A DNA stretch of 64,000 nucleotides. It comes from Dendrophyllia cribrosa. Lineage: Eukaryota; Cnidaria; Anthozoa; Scleractinia; Dendrophylliidae. Below the pieces are notes generated by a model that did not search any database, had not been told where the DNA came from, and saw only the letters and a list, made by a program, of their open reading frames with translations. Made by a program: the position numbers and the translations under genes. The stretch spans positions 14,026,291 to 14,090,290 of the forward strand of contig JAJLRJ010000009.1 in the NCBI GenBank assembly GCA_024195265.1, written 5' to 3'. Shown here one piece after another: positions 29,301-40,878 of this stretch (the stretch's first letter is position 1; every line of letters begins with the position of its first letter).

Positions 29301-32300
29301 GTATATATTGACATTGTGTTGGATACAAATATCAATGATTGGTGCATGTATTATAAAATTATTGTTGTAATAAATGTACCATCATTGCAAATCCTGTATT
29401 ACTCCCTTTCTATACGTGGTCTTGTAAACGTTTTGCATCAAATCATGCAAGATCTTTACAATCTTAGCAGGGAAAGAAGTTCATTGTTCAAAGATTTAAA
29501 TTTTTATTCTTGAAAATTGTTTGACAGCAACTTCATAGTTTGACATAGTTGCTTAAAAAAATATTCAGTACACTTCTGCATTCATTTACATGTACTGCCA
29601 AAGTAGAAATAAGATTCAAATTTGAAACAACAGGTGTGTCCTTTATAGATTTTCATAAGAGTGCAAAGTTATTCATAAAAACAAACGATGGTTACTGGCT
29701 AGTTTGCAGGCTAGGCCATTTTAAGAACAAAAAAAATGTACCATAAAATTAAATATTAAGATGATTTATTTTTGCAAGATTAAAGCTCTGAAGTTTTTTA
29801 TGGCTGCAATAAATGGTGAGTAATAAAAGCTAAATTAACTCCACAAGCAACTTACACATAAAAGTATGAATTTTCCCATAATTGTCATAACTTAGAAAGT
29901 AATTACAATTTTTCTTTGACTTTTCAGGTTTGCTATGATTGAGCTTGGTTCGGATACATCAGTCCAACTTGTCAATGAAAAATTGCCAAAAATGTAGGTA
30001 AAACCTTGTTTACAGGAACTGTGTAAATAGTTACATTCAGACAACAAGTGCAGCTACATCCGGGGCCCAATTGTCGAAGGATGGATAATGCCCTGGGATG
30101 GGCGGCAGGGGGGGGGGGGGGGGGTATTCAGGTTAAAAAATTAAGTAAAAGGGGGGTGCAATGAAGCCAAACTTTTATACCCAAAAAAACTCCCATGAAT
30201 TTTTTTGCTTCTAAGAAGAACCAGGAAATGTACATGTAGGATGCTAGAGCCCAGGACCCGGTTGTTCAAAAGGTGGATAGCCCTATCCACGGGATAAATT
30301 ACTATCCAGCGGATAACACCAGGGCTGTCATGAAGATTTGAGACAGGCGTTGCTCTGATCTTAACACCCGTAACAAGCTTGTTGCTTTGTCAGTATATTT
30401 AACCTATAACAGGCAAGATCACCTGTAACATCAAGGTCCCATCAAGTGCACTCCCCCGTAACAGGTGATACGGGTGATGGCCCTTAATGACAACCCTGAA
30501 CACAATGGATTTTGTTAATACTTATCCACTGGATAGTGATTTATCCGGTGGATAGCGCTATCCAACTTTTGAACAACCAGGGCCAGTTTTTAAAGAGTGG
30601 ATAATGCTATCCACTGGATATACCACTGTGCAGTAGATAAACATTAACAAAACTAATTAATTGTGCTAACTACTGGATAGAGACTTAGCCAATGGATAGT
30701 GTATGGTGTATAAATGGGTGAATTTGAAATGTCAGGGAAAAACCTATTAACAAAATTTTTTAACCCAGCAGTGGACAAGTGTACAGTGTGCATTGTGTAA
30801 TAAGTGTGTCATACTTTTTTCCCCTCTTTTTCCTCAGGGAGATTCATTCACAGTTTCCTATGGTCACTCCAGCAACAAAACAGTTTTTACAGCAGTTTGA
30901 AGCCCAGTCAAGAAAAAGTAAGGACTACTATTTCTTAGAAGTGTTAAAGTCTGATTTTCACCACTAAAAGCTTTATGAGAATTTTCAAGAATTTAAAGCA
31001 ATTTCTCTGCCTCCATTAATTCTTTTACTTCAACACTATTTGCGAAGGAACCCTGAAATGGTGGTGTTCCTAAATTCATTAGTAGTGTTATGAGCAAAAT
31101 AAATGAGAAAAGATAGAGAAATCACCAAAAATTGTTGACATTTCTAACCATACTTTTCTGAATAAAATGGTTGATGATGAGTTGTTCATAGGTGCAAAAG
31201 TAGCTTTGGCCTTAGTTCACAAAAAGGCAGTACATAATTTTCTGGCAAAACATTGCAATGAATTTCACAGATAACCCTGGCACTGCGGGAGGCATGCACT
31301 CGGAACATGACGGTCCAGGATACCAGCCAGGTGGAGGCAGAGGATTTGGATTCAACCGTGGAGGATTCAGAGGGCGCGGCGGATTTCCAGTGCGTCCTGG
31401 AATGGGACGAGGGTTTGATCATGGACCACCGCCTGGGGATATGGGGCGTGGTGGACCCTGGATGGGTAAGGAGAATGTTAAACATACATCTACATGTATA
31501 GGGAACTCTCTGTAAGGCAGACATCCTTGGCACCAGCCCTGGCTGTCTGGGTTATAAAGAGTTGATGTAACCTGACACATAAAATCTGTGATGTCAGAAC
31601 TGAAAAAAAGAGAGTCAAGCAAAGTGTTTGAAAAGATGAGAGTCACCTGTAGGTGATTTTTATGTAATTTACTGTACCATGCTTACATGAATACATGAAA
31701 GGACACACATTGTTTTAAGTAAGAAAAACTATTTCCATCACTGCTTAGGGAGGTGTTTGCCTTGCAGGTGCACTTTGAGAAGACATTAGATCCTGATCAC
31801 TATATTGGGCCTTGAAATGTCACCCTTTGCTATCAACCACAAAACCAAATAAACTTGTTTTTATTTTTATCCTGCAGGTCCTGGACACATGGGAATGCCG
31901 AGACATCCTCCACCTGGGATGCCCCCTTATCATGGGGAACATCCCCCCGCGTACTACCCCATGGGACCCCCTCCTCCTGGGGACAGACCTCCTGGCCCCA
32001 TGCCACCTCAAGTACATCTCCCACCGGTAAGAACAGTGAGATCATAATATAGCAACACTGTGTTCTTTCAAACAAATATCTCCTCACTTAAATCTTCCCA
32101 ATGTCCCAGTTAAAATTAAACATCCCCTTGAACCCACTTGCTCGAAGAAACTTAGTTGTAATAAGCACCCAAGAAATTACCCTAATTATTGTAACCTAGA
32201 ACTAACTTGTGAGTTTGGATGAAACCGTAAAGGTTGCTCCTTCAAATAAAATATATTTAGTACTTGTAGTTGGAATTTTTCTGCAGTGCTGTTTATTTAT

Positions 32301-35300
32301 TACGCTTTACTAATTTGTTCAAGAGTCTGTGACTTTAATCCTTAATTTTGTTAAGTTAGATGGAAGCTACACAACCAGGGATGTAGCTAAGAGCCAGCCA
32401 CCGGCTAATTTCACCAGCTGAAATTTCACTAGAAAACAAAGACATGGGGTGATTTTGAAGTTGCACAATCCAGAAAAACTGGCTGGGCTTGTTAATGAGC
32501 CTGCTCAGTTTTTTCTTAGCTACACCCCTGCACAACAGTACTCTTTCTTATGTTTCACAAATACAAGTACTGTATGAATTTGGCCACCTGTGCTGCTATT
32601 AGCTTTTTAGTTGTTGGCTACACAAGAAAATTTGTGGTCATAAACTCAAAACAGCCTCTTTGAGTTTGAGTTGCACTGTTGCCCGCTTGCGCACATGATC
32701 AGACCGCCGCAAAAGGTGGCATGATTATGATGCCTTGTGTTGCTATATAACAAATCACTTAATGACTGGTCATGAGGGAAACAGTGAATTTTGTTTTCTT
32801 CGAATCTCAATTCTCGGAAAAAAAATTACTGTTTCCCTGATGACCAGTCATTAAGTACCGTATTTATTCACTTATAAGACGCACCATTTTTTACGAAAAT
32901 TTGTGCTTGCTCGATAAAAATTTTCTCAAAACTCGGGGTGCGTCTTATAACCGAGTATTTTCCCGCAACAAAATTTAACTTTTCCAATTTCCTTATAATT
33001 AATGTTCAACTAAGATGAGAATGAATAAACAAGATCTTCGCTTTGAATGGCTTGTTGATGCATTTGTCCAGGGGTTGCTGGACTGGAGTAAGGCCACCGG
33101 GAATTACGGCAACATCGACGTTTCGTCTGGCGAGAAGATCTTTTACGGCATCAGTCAAATGTGCGCGGAAGGAATCCCACACAAGAAGCCCTCAATGCTT
33201 TGGCGTGAATCGAAGATTCTTTCGAATCCACTCCTTAGTTCCTAAAAATTAAAAAAGAAACTCTGGTTAGACTCTAATAAAACATGATTTTCTAATTAGC
33301 GTTTTGACAGTATTGAACGTAAACAAACCCGAGATGAAGCGAAGCGACGATGCTAAAAGCACGCGCTCGAAACAACAAATTTAACAAACTTTAAACGCTT
33401 AGAAAAACAACTGAGATATGACTTCGTGAAAAACTAGACTTTGTAATATCACTGCTACAGCACTGCTACGGCGAACTTACGGTGAACAAGTTTGTAAACA
33501 AGCCGTGGCAATTTCAACAAAGAGCGAACGTGCTAAAACGCACGTGCTTGAAATTATTACGTCAGAAACAATCGAACAAATTCCTAACCTCGCTCCCAGG
33601 CTGTGAGGTTAACTTGACTTCCAAAACGGACTTCAAATAATTCGTGGCCGTAATTGAATACTCTGAAAACTAAACAGTAAAAAGAACAAAGTACCTTCTT
33701 TGTCCATCCAGGCCTTCTTGTGCACAGAAACCTGCATTCTCCTCGGGACCTCGATTCGCAGCTGACGAACGTCTTTAAATATCACCTTCGGTGGCAGTTT
33801 CTCTCCGTTCGCCTTCACCGCTAGGACGACCGTGAAGCTTTGTTTATCGCCGCCACAGGAAAGGATCGGTACTGTTCGGCTTCCAGTAAACTCTAGTGTT
33901 CTCGTGGCAGGCAACTCGAATCTCATTGGGGTCTCGTCCATGTTTAGAATCTGGCTGGACTCGTAGCTTTTGAAAGCAATTTGTTGTTTGTAAAGCGAGC
34001 GTGTTCAACAAAATATCTCGTAATTTGGGGTGCGTCTTATAACAGGGTATTTGGGTGAAATTTTCAGTTTGTTTACTTGTCACAATCGCCTTCAAAAGTT
34101 TAGGGTGCGTCTTATAACCGAGTGCGTCTTATAAGTGAATAAATACGGTATTCATTATTTACCACAAGACATTTGCTCACTGATGCTTTTTTTATTTCAC
34201 TTTTATAGCAACCCCCTCCACCAGGAGCAGGTCCCATTTCAGATCATAGGGCTCCAGGTAATTTTTTTTTATTTTGTGAAATAATTTATCAGTATCTTGT
34301 ATATCATTACTTTGACTATTGAGTTTCTACAGCTGTACAAAAAGTGTTATGCATTGAGTGCACTGAATGAATCAGGGGGATTTTTGTTATTATCATTGGT
34401 ACTTGTAATATAGTACCGTAAAGGCCAGTATATAAGCTGCATTTGCAGATGAACCCCACCCTGAGTTTTGAAGCTCAAATTTTGGGGTAAAAAGTTTTTT
34501 AAAATAAAAAGGTAAGTTAGAGAATTAGCTCTACAAAACATGAGCTAAACTTTGGTTCTATCCATTGAATCATCCTGTATCAAAAACAAATCTGCCACAC
34601 TTTCGAGCACAACTGCATTCTTTTTAACCATGCACATTTTTTGAGCACATGTTGTATTTAGCCTGGTTACAAAGGTAGACCAAGATGGCTGCTTGTTTAC
34701 AGACTCTTTTCTTTGGGTTCTTTCGTTCATTTTGTGTGTTCCTTTGTTGCTAAAAGCTTCAAAATTCATGACAAAGATAGTGAACATTGTTTTAACACAG
34801 GTATATTTTGCAGCTCTGTAGGAGAAACAAGTTATACATGTACACCTCAAAATAATAAAGAAAATCTTAATTTCAAGGCTCAAAAAGTATGTTCGACTTG
34901 TATCACCAGAAACTACTGTAACCTTTTGCAGATGTTCTCTCAGATAAGCTGCACCTTCAATTTTGAGCAAACATTTTGGGCAAAAAGGTGCGGTTTACAC
35001 TGTATACGTTGGTTTTTACTTAGGAGGAAAGTGGTTTTGATTTCACTAGTTTTATTGCACTTTTCAGGTATGGTTCCACAGTTTCCCAAACCTCCTGTTG
35101 CACCACATGTAAATCCAGCATTCTTCCCTGAAGGCCCACCAGTAAGTTTGGTTTTAATTTAAAATACCAGTTATGCATACATGTACATTCTCATTTGGTA
35201 GTTTTGGAATAGTGCTGATTGTGCCTGTGAAACATCCTTGTGGACATTGTCCCAAGCTCATGACACAATGAACAATGCATCTTTCTCGTGTCATTACATA

Positions 35301-38300
35301 CACCTTATTCAATACACGCGGATATTTTATGAGTATGTTATGAGTAATAGTCCGCACATATCTATTAAACCATCAAATAAGGGATATATTATTCAACTTT
35401 ATAATAGCTTGTGTCTTGAAACCACAATGCTAAGGTGTGATACGGCAATCTACTGTGTAATATCCTCCGATATTTTGCATGTTCTCTTTCCGTCACAGTC
35501 TAATAATAAGCTTTATTTGTCGTGCTTATCATTGTGCTGATGCCTGTGTCGCTTTTTGTTTTTCAGCCAGAGACATTCCTAGCAGCTGGAGGCCCTGGTG
35601 TTAGTAGAATGGACATGATGTCACAGTTTATGCCCAGGCCAGGTACAGACCCTTTTTTTTTGCAATTCATAGATGTTATTGAACTAGTGTGAGGACCATA
35701 TTGGGGAAATATTAGTAGTGTTCTTTGTTTGCAAGTTCATAAACCAAGCCCAATATGGACCAAACAAGCTAGTTCAGAATTAGAATGGATTTGTAAATTT
35801 TGTTGACATACTAATGCATCCATTCTTGGCAAACACTTGCACCAAAGTTAAGCATATACTTGCATTTTTTCAGGCCACTTTGTGAAAAGTTTAACCAAAA
35901 TTGTCTACCAGAAATAAGGGAAAATGTTTCAACTTAACAGAAAGCAGTGTTCTTTTGTTGAATGTTTCATAAAAAATGAATTTGGCAAAATGAGTTCACG
36001 AGTGGTCCATCTTAGCAGTCCGTATTGCAAAATTCGGACCTCTCAGGGAACCAATCAGAATGCATATTTTCATCATGGGCTAGTTTGCCATGCATTAATC
36101 ATTTATTGAGGTAAATAAAGAAATTATGTGTGAGTTATGTTATAAGCTTGCCACCTTCTTAATTAACCTGAGGGGATGTAGGTTTCAACAACGTAGGTAC
36201 GAAAAGCAGGGTTCTCCTAACAGGTGGAAAATGGTAATTCAAATTCACACTCTTCATAACTGCCTGAAATATCAGTGATATTAATGAAGACTCAAGTCAC
36301 CACAGTTGTTGTTACCTCTTCAAAGGCTCAACACCAAAAAAGAACTCTGTGATACTTTTATCCTTATAGCGCAATGTTTTGTGCTGTATTCACTACACAG
36401 TTTTAGCATTTTTTAGCTGTTACCCTTATGATGTTCCATCAGTCACTGATAAATGTGTCACATGTATTGTAGGAGATGATTTCAATGAGTCGATGAAGAG
36501 AAATCAGATGCTTGCCAGTAGTGCCATCAAGAGAGCCATGTCTGATGCTAATGCTGGTGAGCTGTTTTAACTGCTTGGAATTTGACTTCATTGTACAATG
36601 AATTTCTCCCTTCTGATCTCCATATTATTTTCATTGTGATGGACTGGAAAATTTACAAAACATGTAACTATTTTACCCAAGGAATTCTTCTGACGTTCAT
36701 GTATCCTGGACTGTTATTTACTTCGTTGTTTGGAACTTGAAATAGGTGTTTAATTTATTGTTTAGCAGTTTATGTAAGAAAGAGGTTTTCTGGTGTCTAC
36801 TGCAAGCAAAAAATTATTTGTAACTCCTCTGGATAGAAACCCTGAAAGCCCTTAAACTTTGTTGGACAAAGCTTTATGTAATGGTATATCAAACACGAGG
36901 AAGTGTTTCAAGTGGGTTGAAGAAAAACCCTAATTTAATCAATAAGTATTTTATCATATGACCAATCTGGAGACAAAATTGTTTCAATTTTAACGAGGCC
37001 ATACGATTTTGTAGTAGGGCCATGCAGCTTTTTCCTAGAAATGCATATGCTTGCACAAATACATACGGCCCTCTTACGGGCATTTTTGAAATAGTTTTGA
37101 AAAGAACGCACGCACGGGGTTATATGATAACAAACAACTCAAGATGGAAGTCGATTATAAAAATCACAACTTGAAATCAGTTTATAATAGAATTGTTATA
37201 TTTTTTTTAAAACAGGCGACTATGAAAGTGGAATAGAAACATTAGTTGGAGCAATCTCTCTTATCAAACAATCACCAACAGCTGGGGAGGAGAGATGCCA
37301 GGTAAGGCAAACTGTAAGAACAATAGACCATGAGTATTGTTGAAGCAGTCTGCAAGTCTGGTGGGGGGTGGGGGGTGGTGGGCAGGATAGCTGGGGGTGG
37401 GGGAGGTGTTAGGGGTCTTGATACCCATGACAGGCCAGTCAATTGTTGCCCAGGGTGGTGGAGAAGGGGGGGGGGGGGGATGTAGCGGTGGTAATAAATG
37501 TAAAATGAACTAGTGAATGAAACATTAAAATTTGGTTTGATGAGTTAAATTAGCCACCGTAAATAAGTTTGATATGGTAGTGGAAGTTTCATTTACCCTC
37601 TGGTTTATGAGGGTGGTTAGGCCCCTTTTCTGTTACTATGCTGAGAAATAATTAGTATGTATAAGAAAACCTACAAGACAATGATTGTAAAAGACTACCG
37701 TTTATACAAAGAAAACTGGGTTTGTGTAGTTCTGAAAAGAACTGTTGTTGTTGACATTGACTAATGTTTCGACAACCTGAGCGGAAGTCATCTTCAGAGT
37801 GAATTGTGAATCGGCAGGTTATTGCTGTCATTGGTCAGTTTAGCCGTGACCAATGACAGCAATAATCTGACATATAAACCATCAACTGACAATTCACCTG
37901 ACTCTGAAGATGACTTCCGCTCAGGTTGTCAAAACGTCAGTCAACGTCAACAACAACAGTTCTTTTGAGAACTACACTCACCCGGACGATCACACTCGAC
38001 AGACTACTGATACTCCTGGGTTCAAACCATTTACAACAAAGAAAACTGCTTCAGTTTGTTAGAACATAGCTCACACTGCTTTTTTGGAAAGACTGCGTGT
38101 CTGAAGTATAGTTCCAAGCCGTGGCAGTAGAGTAAAAGATGGATTTAAGATGAGATAGATATGTGTTATTTCTGTGTTATTTCTGTGTCAGGTACTTGTT
38201 CAGTCGTTACAAGATTGTCTTCAAGGACTGGAGTTACAGCTGCTTGAAAGAAGGTAAGTGTTGCTGATTGAATCCTTCAAGTCGTGACCTATGACCGCGC

Positions 38301-40274
38301 AGAAACTGGATCCTAGATCCGGTATGCGAGGGTTACCCCGGGATCGGCGGGAAATAGCAGGGTTTTTTAAAAATAGCAATGAGTGGACTACATGATTATA
38401 AACGGACGGTTAGCGTAACACAGGACTCAACGAACATTAAATTGTTGACGAGGATGTGGAATGGCAAAGGCACTTGGACACAGGCAATTTCCCGAGTTTG
38501 ACATTCACAAAGATCCCGAAACGGTGTTCGCCCGGTTCGTGAAATACGCCGACCGCTTCATCTGAATGCTTAAACGGACAAGGTACAACAACGGTCGCTG
38601 TTCCTGGTCTCGATAGGAGATGCGACGCTCGACACTTTTGAAGACCTTGACGACACAGTAGAGGATTTAGATGGAGCAATCGAAGCGTTGCGGGATAAAT
38701 TCAAGGAATCGCAGAATCAGTTGTAAAATATTCACAAATTTCGTCGAATCAAACAAGGCAGAGACGAATCGTGGGATTCATTTATATCTAAATTGAAAAC
38801 AGAAGGCAAGCATTGCAGAGCTGGAACGAAAACCAATTAGAGACGAGGTACAAAGAGGAGTCAGTGCATACAGGGCCACCGTGAACCCAACAACGGGCTC
38901 AAGCCCTAATACACCTTATTCCAAAATGGCGGCCAATTTATTATTCTTTTATATGCATGTTAATTAGCCCTCATGGCCTCATTTTCACTTGAAAATTCTT
39001 TTGTATTTTGCACATGCTGACGAGGCCAAGAGGGCTAATTTACATGGAAATAAAAGAATAATAAAATGGCCGCCATTTTGGAATAAGGTGTATAAGCTCA
39101 TGTTCGGGCATGAACTGCGAGGGAAATTCCCAGAAACTGGACAAGAGCCTAAGGCAGTTGACGACAGCGACATCCGGTCTCGTGACCAAGACAAGAAGGC
39201 TAAGATGAAGTATGCAGATAAAAGAAGGCAAACGGCCGAGATGCGAATCAAGCTAGGCGACCAAGTGCTTGTCAAACAAAAAATAAGAGCACAGCCTCAC
39301 GCCCCTGTACAACCCAACACCATTGGTGGTAATAGGCATAAAAGGTGATACTGATGATTACCGCTAAAAGTAGAACAAAAATCCGCACCAGAAACTACGC
39401 AGATTGGAAACTCCTCAAACACGGCATTCGTGGATCACCCATGGACCCGCGCGAGGAATTCGATTTGGAAGAGGAGGTGGTCGTAGATGGAAACGTACAT
39501 AACGAAACCCAGAACGGTTCTGAGAGCGCACCTGGGTCGGGACGTGCACCTGGAAACACGGAGGGATCTGCGGACAGGCCTCAACGGAAAACTACGAACA
39601 CAAGAGATAAGAAATAAAAAAGACTTTGTTTGCGACTGACAAACAAGACGATGAACTTGCCTATGGAGACTTTAAAGCCTACATTAATATTTAAGAAAAA
39701 TTCTAAATGTCATTTTTTAAAATACTGGAAATTTGAATGGCCACACTTCAGGATTTCATCCACAAACTCAAAAGTTAGAACCATCTTGTACAGCTAATAA
39801 ACAGTAACACAGGAAAGAACTGCTCAGTAGCTTTCATTTGAATGGTCACACTTTAGGATTTCATCCACAGACTCAGAAGTTAGAATCACCTTGTACAGCT
39901 AATAAACAGTACCGCAGGAAAGTACTGCTCAGTAGCTTTCATTTGAAAATGTCACACTTTAAGATTTGATCCACAGACTCCAGTTAAAACCAGTTTATAT
40001 GACTCAAGGTTTAGCTTGTCGCGCTTTTTAAACTCCGCGAAAATAAAAGACAGGATAATTTGTTAGTATGTACATAATTTGTTGCATAATTTATTTCAGG
40101 TCAACAGGAAATAAACATCATTACAGCGACAAGGACGACTATGAAGCTGAACCCAGGGAAAAACGACACAGACGCAGACGGTCACGGTCAAGGTCACGTG
40201 ATAGTGATAAGAGGTCGAGATCACGTGACAAGCGCTCGAGATCACGTGACCGTGAACGCCGCCACCGAAGATGA
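23347..40274 (+). CDS. CPSF6: Cleavage and polyadenylation specificity factor subunit 6 (CFIm68), complete
   Basis: Sixteen exons: 23347-23421, 24971-25066, 26243-26297, 26406-26524, 26999-27102, 29928-29993, 30838-30917, 31271-31465, 31878-32026, 34209-34257, 35068-35141, 35567-35642, 36473-36556, 37216-37301, 38192-38253 and 40100-40274. All junctions are GT/AG and in phase, giving 514 aa and a stop at 40272-40274. The acidic N-terminus has IDLYATVDEFE and a second DLYDDV. The RRM has RNP2 LYVGNL at ~108-113, KFFENRTNGQSKGFAM, and the loop PMVTPATKQFLQQFE. A Gly/Arg then Pro-rich middle includes APHVNPAFFPEGP. A conserved helical block (NESMKRNQMLASSAIKRAMS, YESGIETLVGAISLIKQS) precedes an RS-like tail (SRSRSRDSDKRSRSRDKR). 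It is known to pair with NUDT21 at UGUA sites and enter the nucleus via the RS tail. An in-frame ATG also lies at 23344; I prefer 23347 for its +4 G. Confidence 0.96.
23741..23883. repeat. ggttgttcaaaaggtggata-family MITE, full-length copy
   Basis: The ends ttcaggccctggttgttcaa and gaataaccgggtcctgaa are inverted. The internal halves (gatagcggtatcc...ggataagaca / gttatccattggat...) mirror each other. It lies in CPSF6 intron 1. Confidence 0.7.
27103..29927 (+). other. Large AT-rich CPSF6 intron 5 without features
   Basis: This 2.8-kb intron shows no exon, repeat family or RNA gene that I can recognise. It is AT-rich, with scattered short tracts. Short open frames in it lack family similarity. 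Confidence 0.5.
30254..30584. repeat. ggttgttcaaaaggtggata-family MITE interrupted by another element
   Basis: Outer ends acccggttgttcaaaaggtg and caacttttgaacaaccaggg match the copies at 5780 and 23741. The interior is interrupted at the motif ataacacaatgg by a 179-bp insertion. A third, degenerate half copy follows at about 30590-30700. Confidence 0.7.
30320..30498. mobile_element. Small non-autonomous element nested in a MITE
   Basis: The ends CAGGGCTGTCAT and ATGACAACCCTG are inverted with one mismatch. The flanks duplicate AACAC (30315-30319 and 30499-30503). The uninterrupted site is visible in the sister MITE at 5780-5867, which confirms insertion and duplication length. No coding capacity. 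Confidence 0.75.
32757..32855. repeat. Hairpin MITE with cttaatgactggtca ends
   Basis: Left acttaatgactggtcatgag and right ctgatgaccagtcattaag are inverted, as are the inner ggaaacagt and actgtttcc. The pogo-type element begins directly at its right end. Confidence 0.65.
33010..33252 (-). pseudogene. pogo-type DDE transposase fragment, second catalytic part, with stop
   Basis: After a candidate acceptor (TTTTTAG|GAACTAAGG), the frame reads KEWIRKNLRF, a stop, then LLVWDSFRAHLTDAVKDLL (second catalytic D), VAVIPGGLTPVQQPLD and NKPFKAKI. The stop inactivates it. The opposite-strand frame over the same bases is a shadow. Confidence 0.72.
33636..33985 (-). pseudogene. pogo-type DDE transposase fragment, first catalytic part
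   Basis: The minus frame shows the first catalytic aspartate in ILNMDETPMRFELPA, then TRTLEFTGSRTVPIL, SFTVVLAVKANGEKLPPKV and KKAWMDKEG. The frame ends at a good donor (GAAG|GTACTT, near 33692). It may therefore be spliced to the second fragment at 33010-33252. That intron is an inference from phase and junctions. Confidence 0.75.
37362..37480. repeat. G-rich low-complexity tract
   Basis: Repeated ggtgggggg-type units with a G run near 37467-37477, in CPSF6 intron 14. It is a potential G-quadruplex region with no coding content. Confidence 0.6.
37718..37985. repeat. Palindrome with paired hammerhead-type cores
   Basis: The arms gtgtagttctgaaaagaact with tgttgttgttgac, and their inverse near 37945-37980, enclose gaagatgacttccgctcagg in both orientations and a central hairpin (gctgtcattggtca / tgaccaatgacagc). 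The minus core (37766-37797) keeps CTGAAGA and GAAAC but has lost the GTC cleavage triplet. The plus core (37904-37938) keeps GTC and a GACT/AGTC stem I, but GAAAC reads AAAAC. It lies in CPSF6 intron 14. Confidence 0.65.
38430..39620 (+). mobile_element. Decayed Gypsy-type LTR retrotransposon (gag and integrase remnants)
   Basis: Gag-like reading in broken frames begins near 38455 (FPEFDIHKDPETVFARF), continues with GDATLDTFEDL, and then FRRIKQGRDESWDSF near 38740. After a gap and a nested MITE, the integrase C-terminal part reads LMFGHELRGKFPE, SDIRSRDQDKKAKMKYADKR and IKLGDQVLVKQ (39097-39290). A C-terminal tail ends at the stop near 39615. Protease, RT and RNase H are missing. No LTR pair was identified. 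It lies in CPSF6 intron 15. Confidence 0.7.
38912..39090. mobile_element. TA-flanked MITE inside the Gypsy relic
   Basis: Inverted ends caccttattccaaaatggc and gccattttggaataaggtg of about 24 bp carry a TA duplication at 38910-38911 and 39091-39092. Length is 179 bp. Internal arms (ttattcttttat, gttaattagccctc) also mirror. Consistent with a Tc1/mariner-type MITE. Confidence 0.75.
39715..39990 (+). repeat. Tandem array of a ~120-bp unit
   Basis: Two and a half units share cacacttcaggatttcatcc, acagctaataaacagta, aggaaagaactgctcagtag and ctttcatttgaatggtcaca. The unit is related to the internal part of the dispersed family at 40673, 50176 and 56270. It lies at the end of CPSF6 intron 15, about 110 bp before the last exon. 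Confidence 0.65.
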
Positions 40275-40606
40275 GAATCCTTTGTGAAGAACTTTTTATT
40301 CAGCCACTTTTTTGTTTGAGACCCTTTTGCAGTAACATTTTGTTAAAGCTTTTGGATGAGTGCTTTTATTAGTTATGGACGCTACCATCGGCTCCTGGCG
40401 CTACGTTGGGACTACGCTCGCTTATCACGTCACATAGACAATTCAGAGTTTGTAACGGCATTCTTTATGTTTTGAAGTTGAAGTTGACTGAGTATGTATG
40501 TTCAGTTGTTTAGCATTTCTTGTGTCTTTGCTGGTGTACATTGCTAGAAATAACTGAAAATTACATCTAGAGGTAAAACGCCATTTAAAGTTGTGGATCG
40601 TTTTTC

Positions 40607-40612
40607 AATAAA
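40607..40612 (+). terminator. Poly(A) signal of CPSF6
   Basis: AATAAA lies 333 bp after the CPSF6 stop codon, followed by GT/T-rich sequence (cttgttttcttctgtg). No earlier canonical signal was seen. Confidence 0.6.
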
Positions 40613-40672
40613 ACTTGTTTTCTTCTGTGACATATGTGAAGGGGCCAGGTCGGGCTATTTTGTGGATGGTCT

Positions 40673-40878
40673 CTTAACCCTTAACTCTCAAGAGTGCCAA
40701 AAATAAAAATTCAAGAAAAATCTCAAATTTCATTTTGGAAAATAGTGATAAACAAATGGTACTATACAAAAGTACTGCCGAAGAGGTTTCATTTGAATGG
40801 TCGCACCATAGGATTTCGTCCATAGACTCAAAAGTTAGAACGACCCTACATATCTCTACAGTTGACTCTGGGCGTGAA
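40673..40878 (+). repeat. aacccttaactct-family dispersed repeat
   Basis: It starts aacccttaactctcaagagt, continues aatttcattttggaaaat, gtactgccgaagaggtttc and atttgaatggtcgcaccata, and ends in an imprecise inverse (gcgtgaaaggattaa). Copies lie at 50176-50477 (plus), 56270-56430 (minus) and 42075-42345 (minus, interrupted). Confidence 0.7.

Larger units (their letters stand above)
32858..34148 (-). mobile_element. pogo/Tigger-type transposon, internally deleted
   Basis: Terminal inverted repeats of 28 bp (ccgtatttattcacttataa with gacgcacc, and its inverse) match at 27 positions. They are flanked by the TA duplication typical of Tc1/mariner elements (32856-32857 and 34149-34150). Additional subterminal ggtgcgtcttataa copies lie at 32938, 34029 and 34103. 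The minus strand carries parts of a DDE_1 transposase, but no N-terminal DNA-binding domain remains. It inserts in CPSF6 intron 9. Confidence 0.82.

Noticed and set aside
33015..33245. Plus-strand 76-codon frame in CPSF6 intron 9
   Set aside because: It is antisense to a clear DDE transposase reading on the minus strand inside the pogo element.
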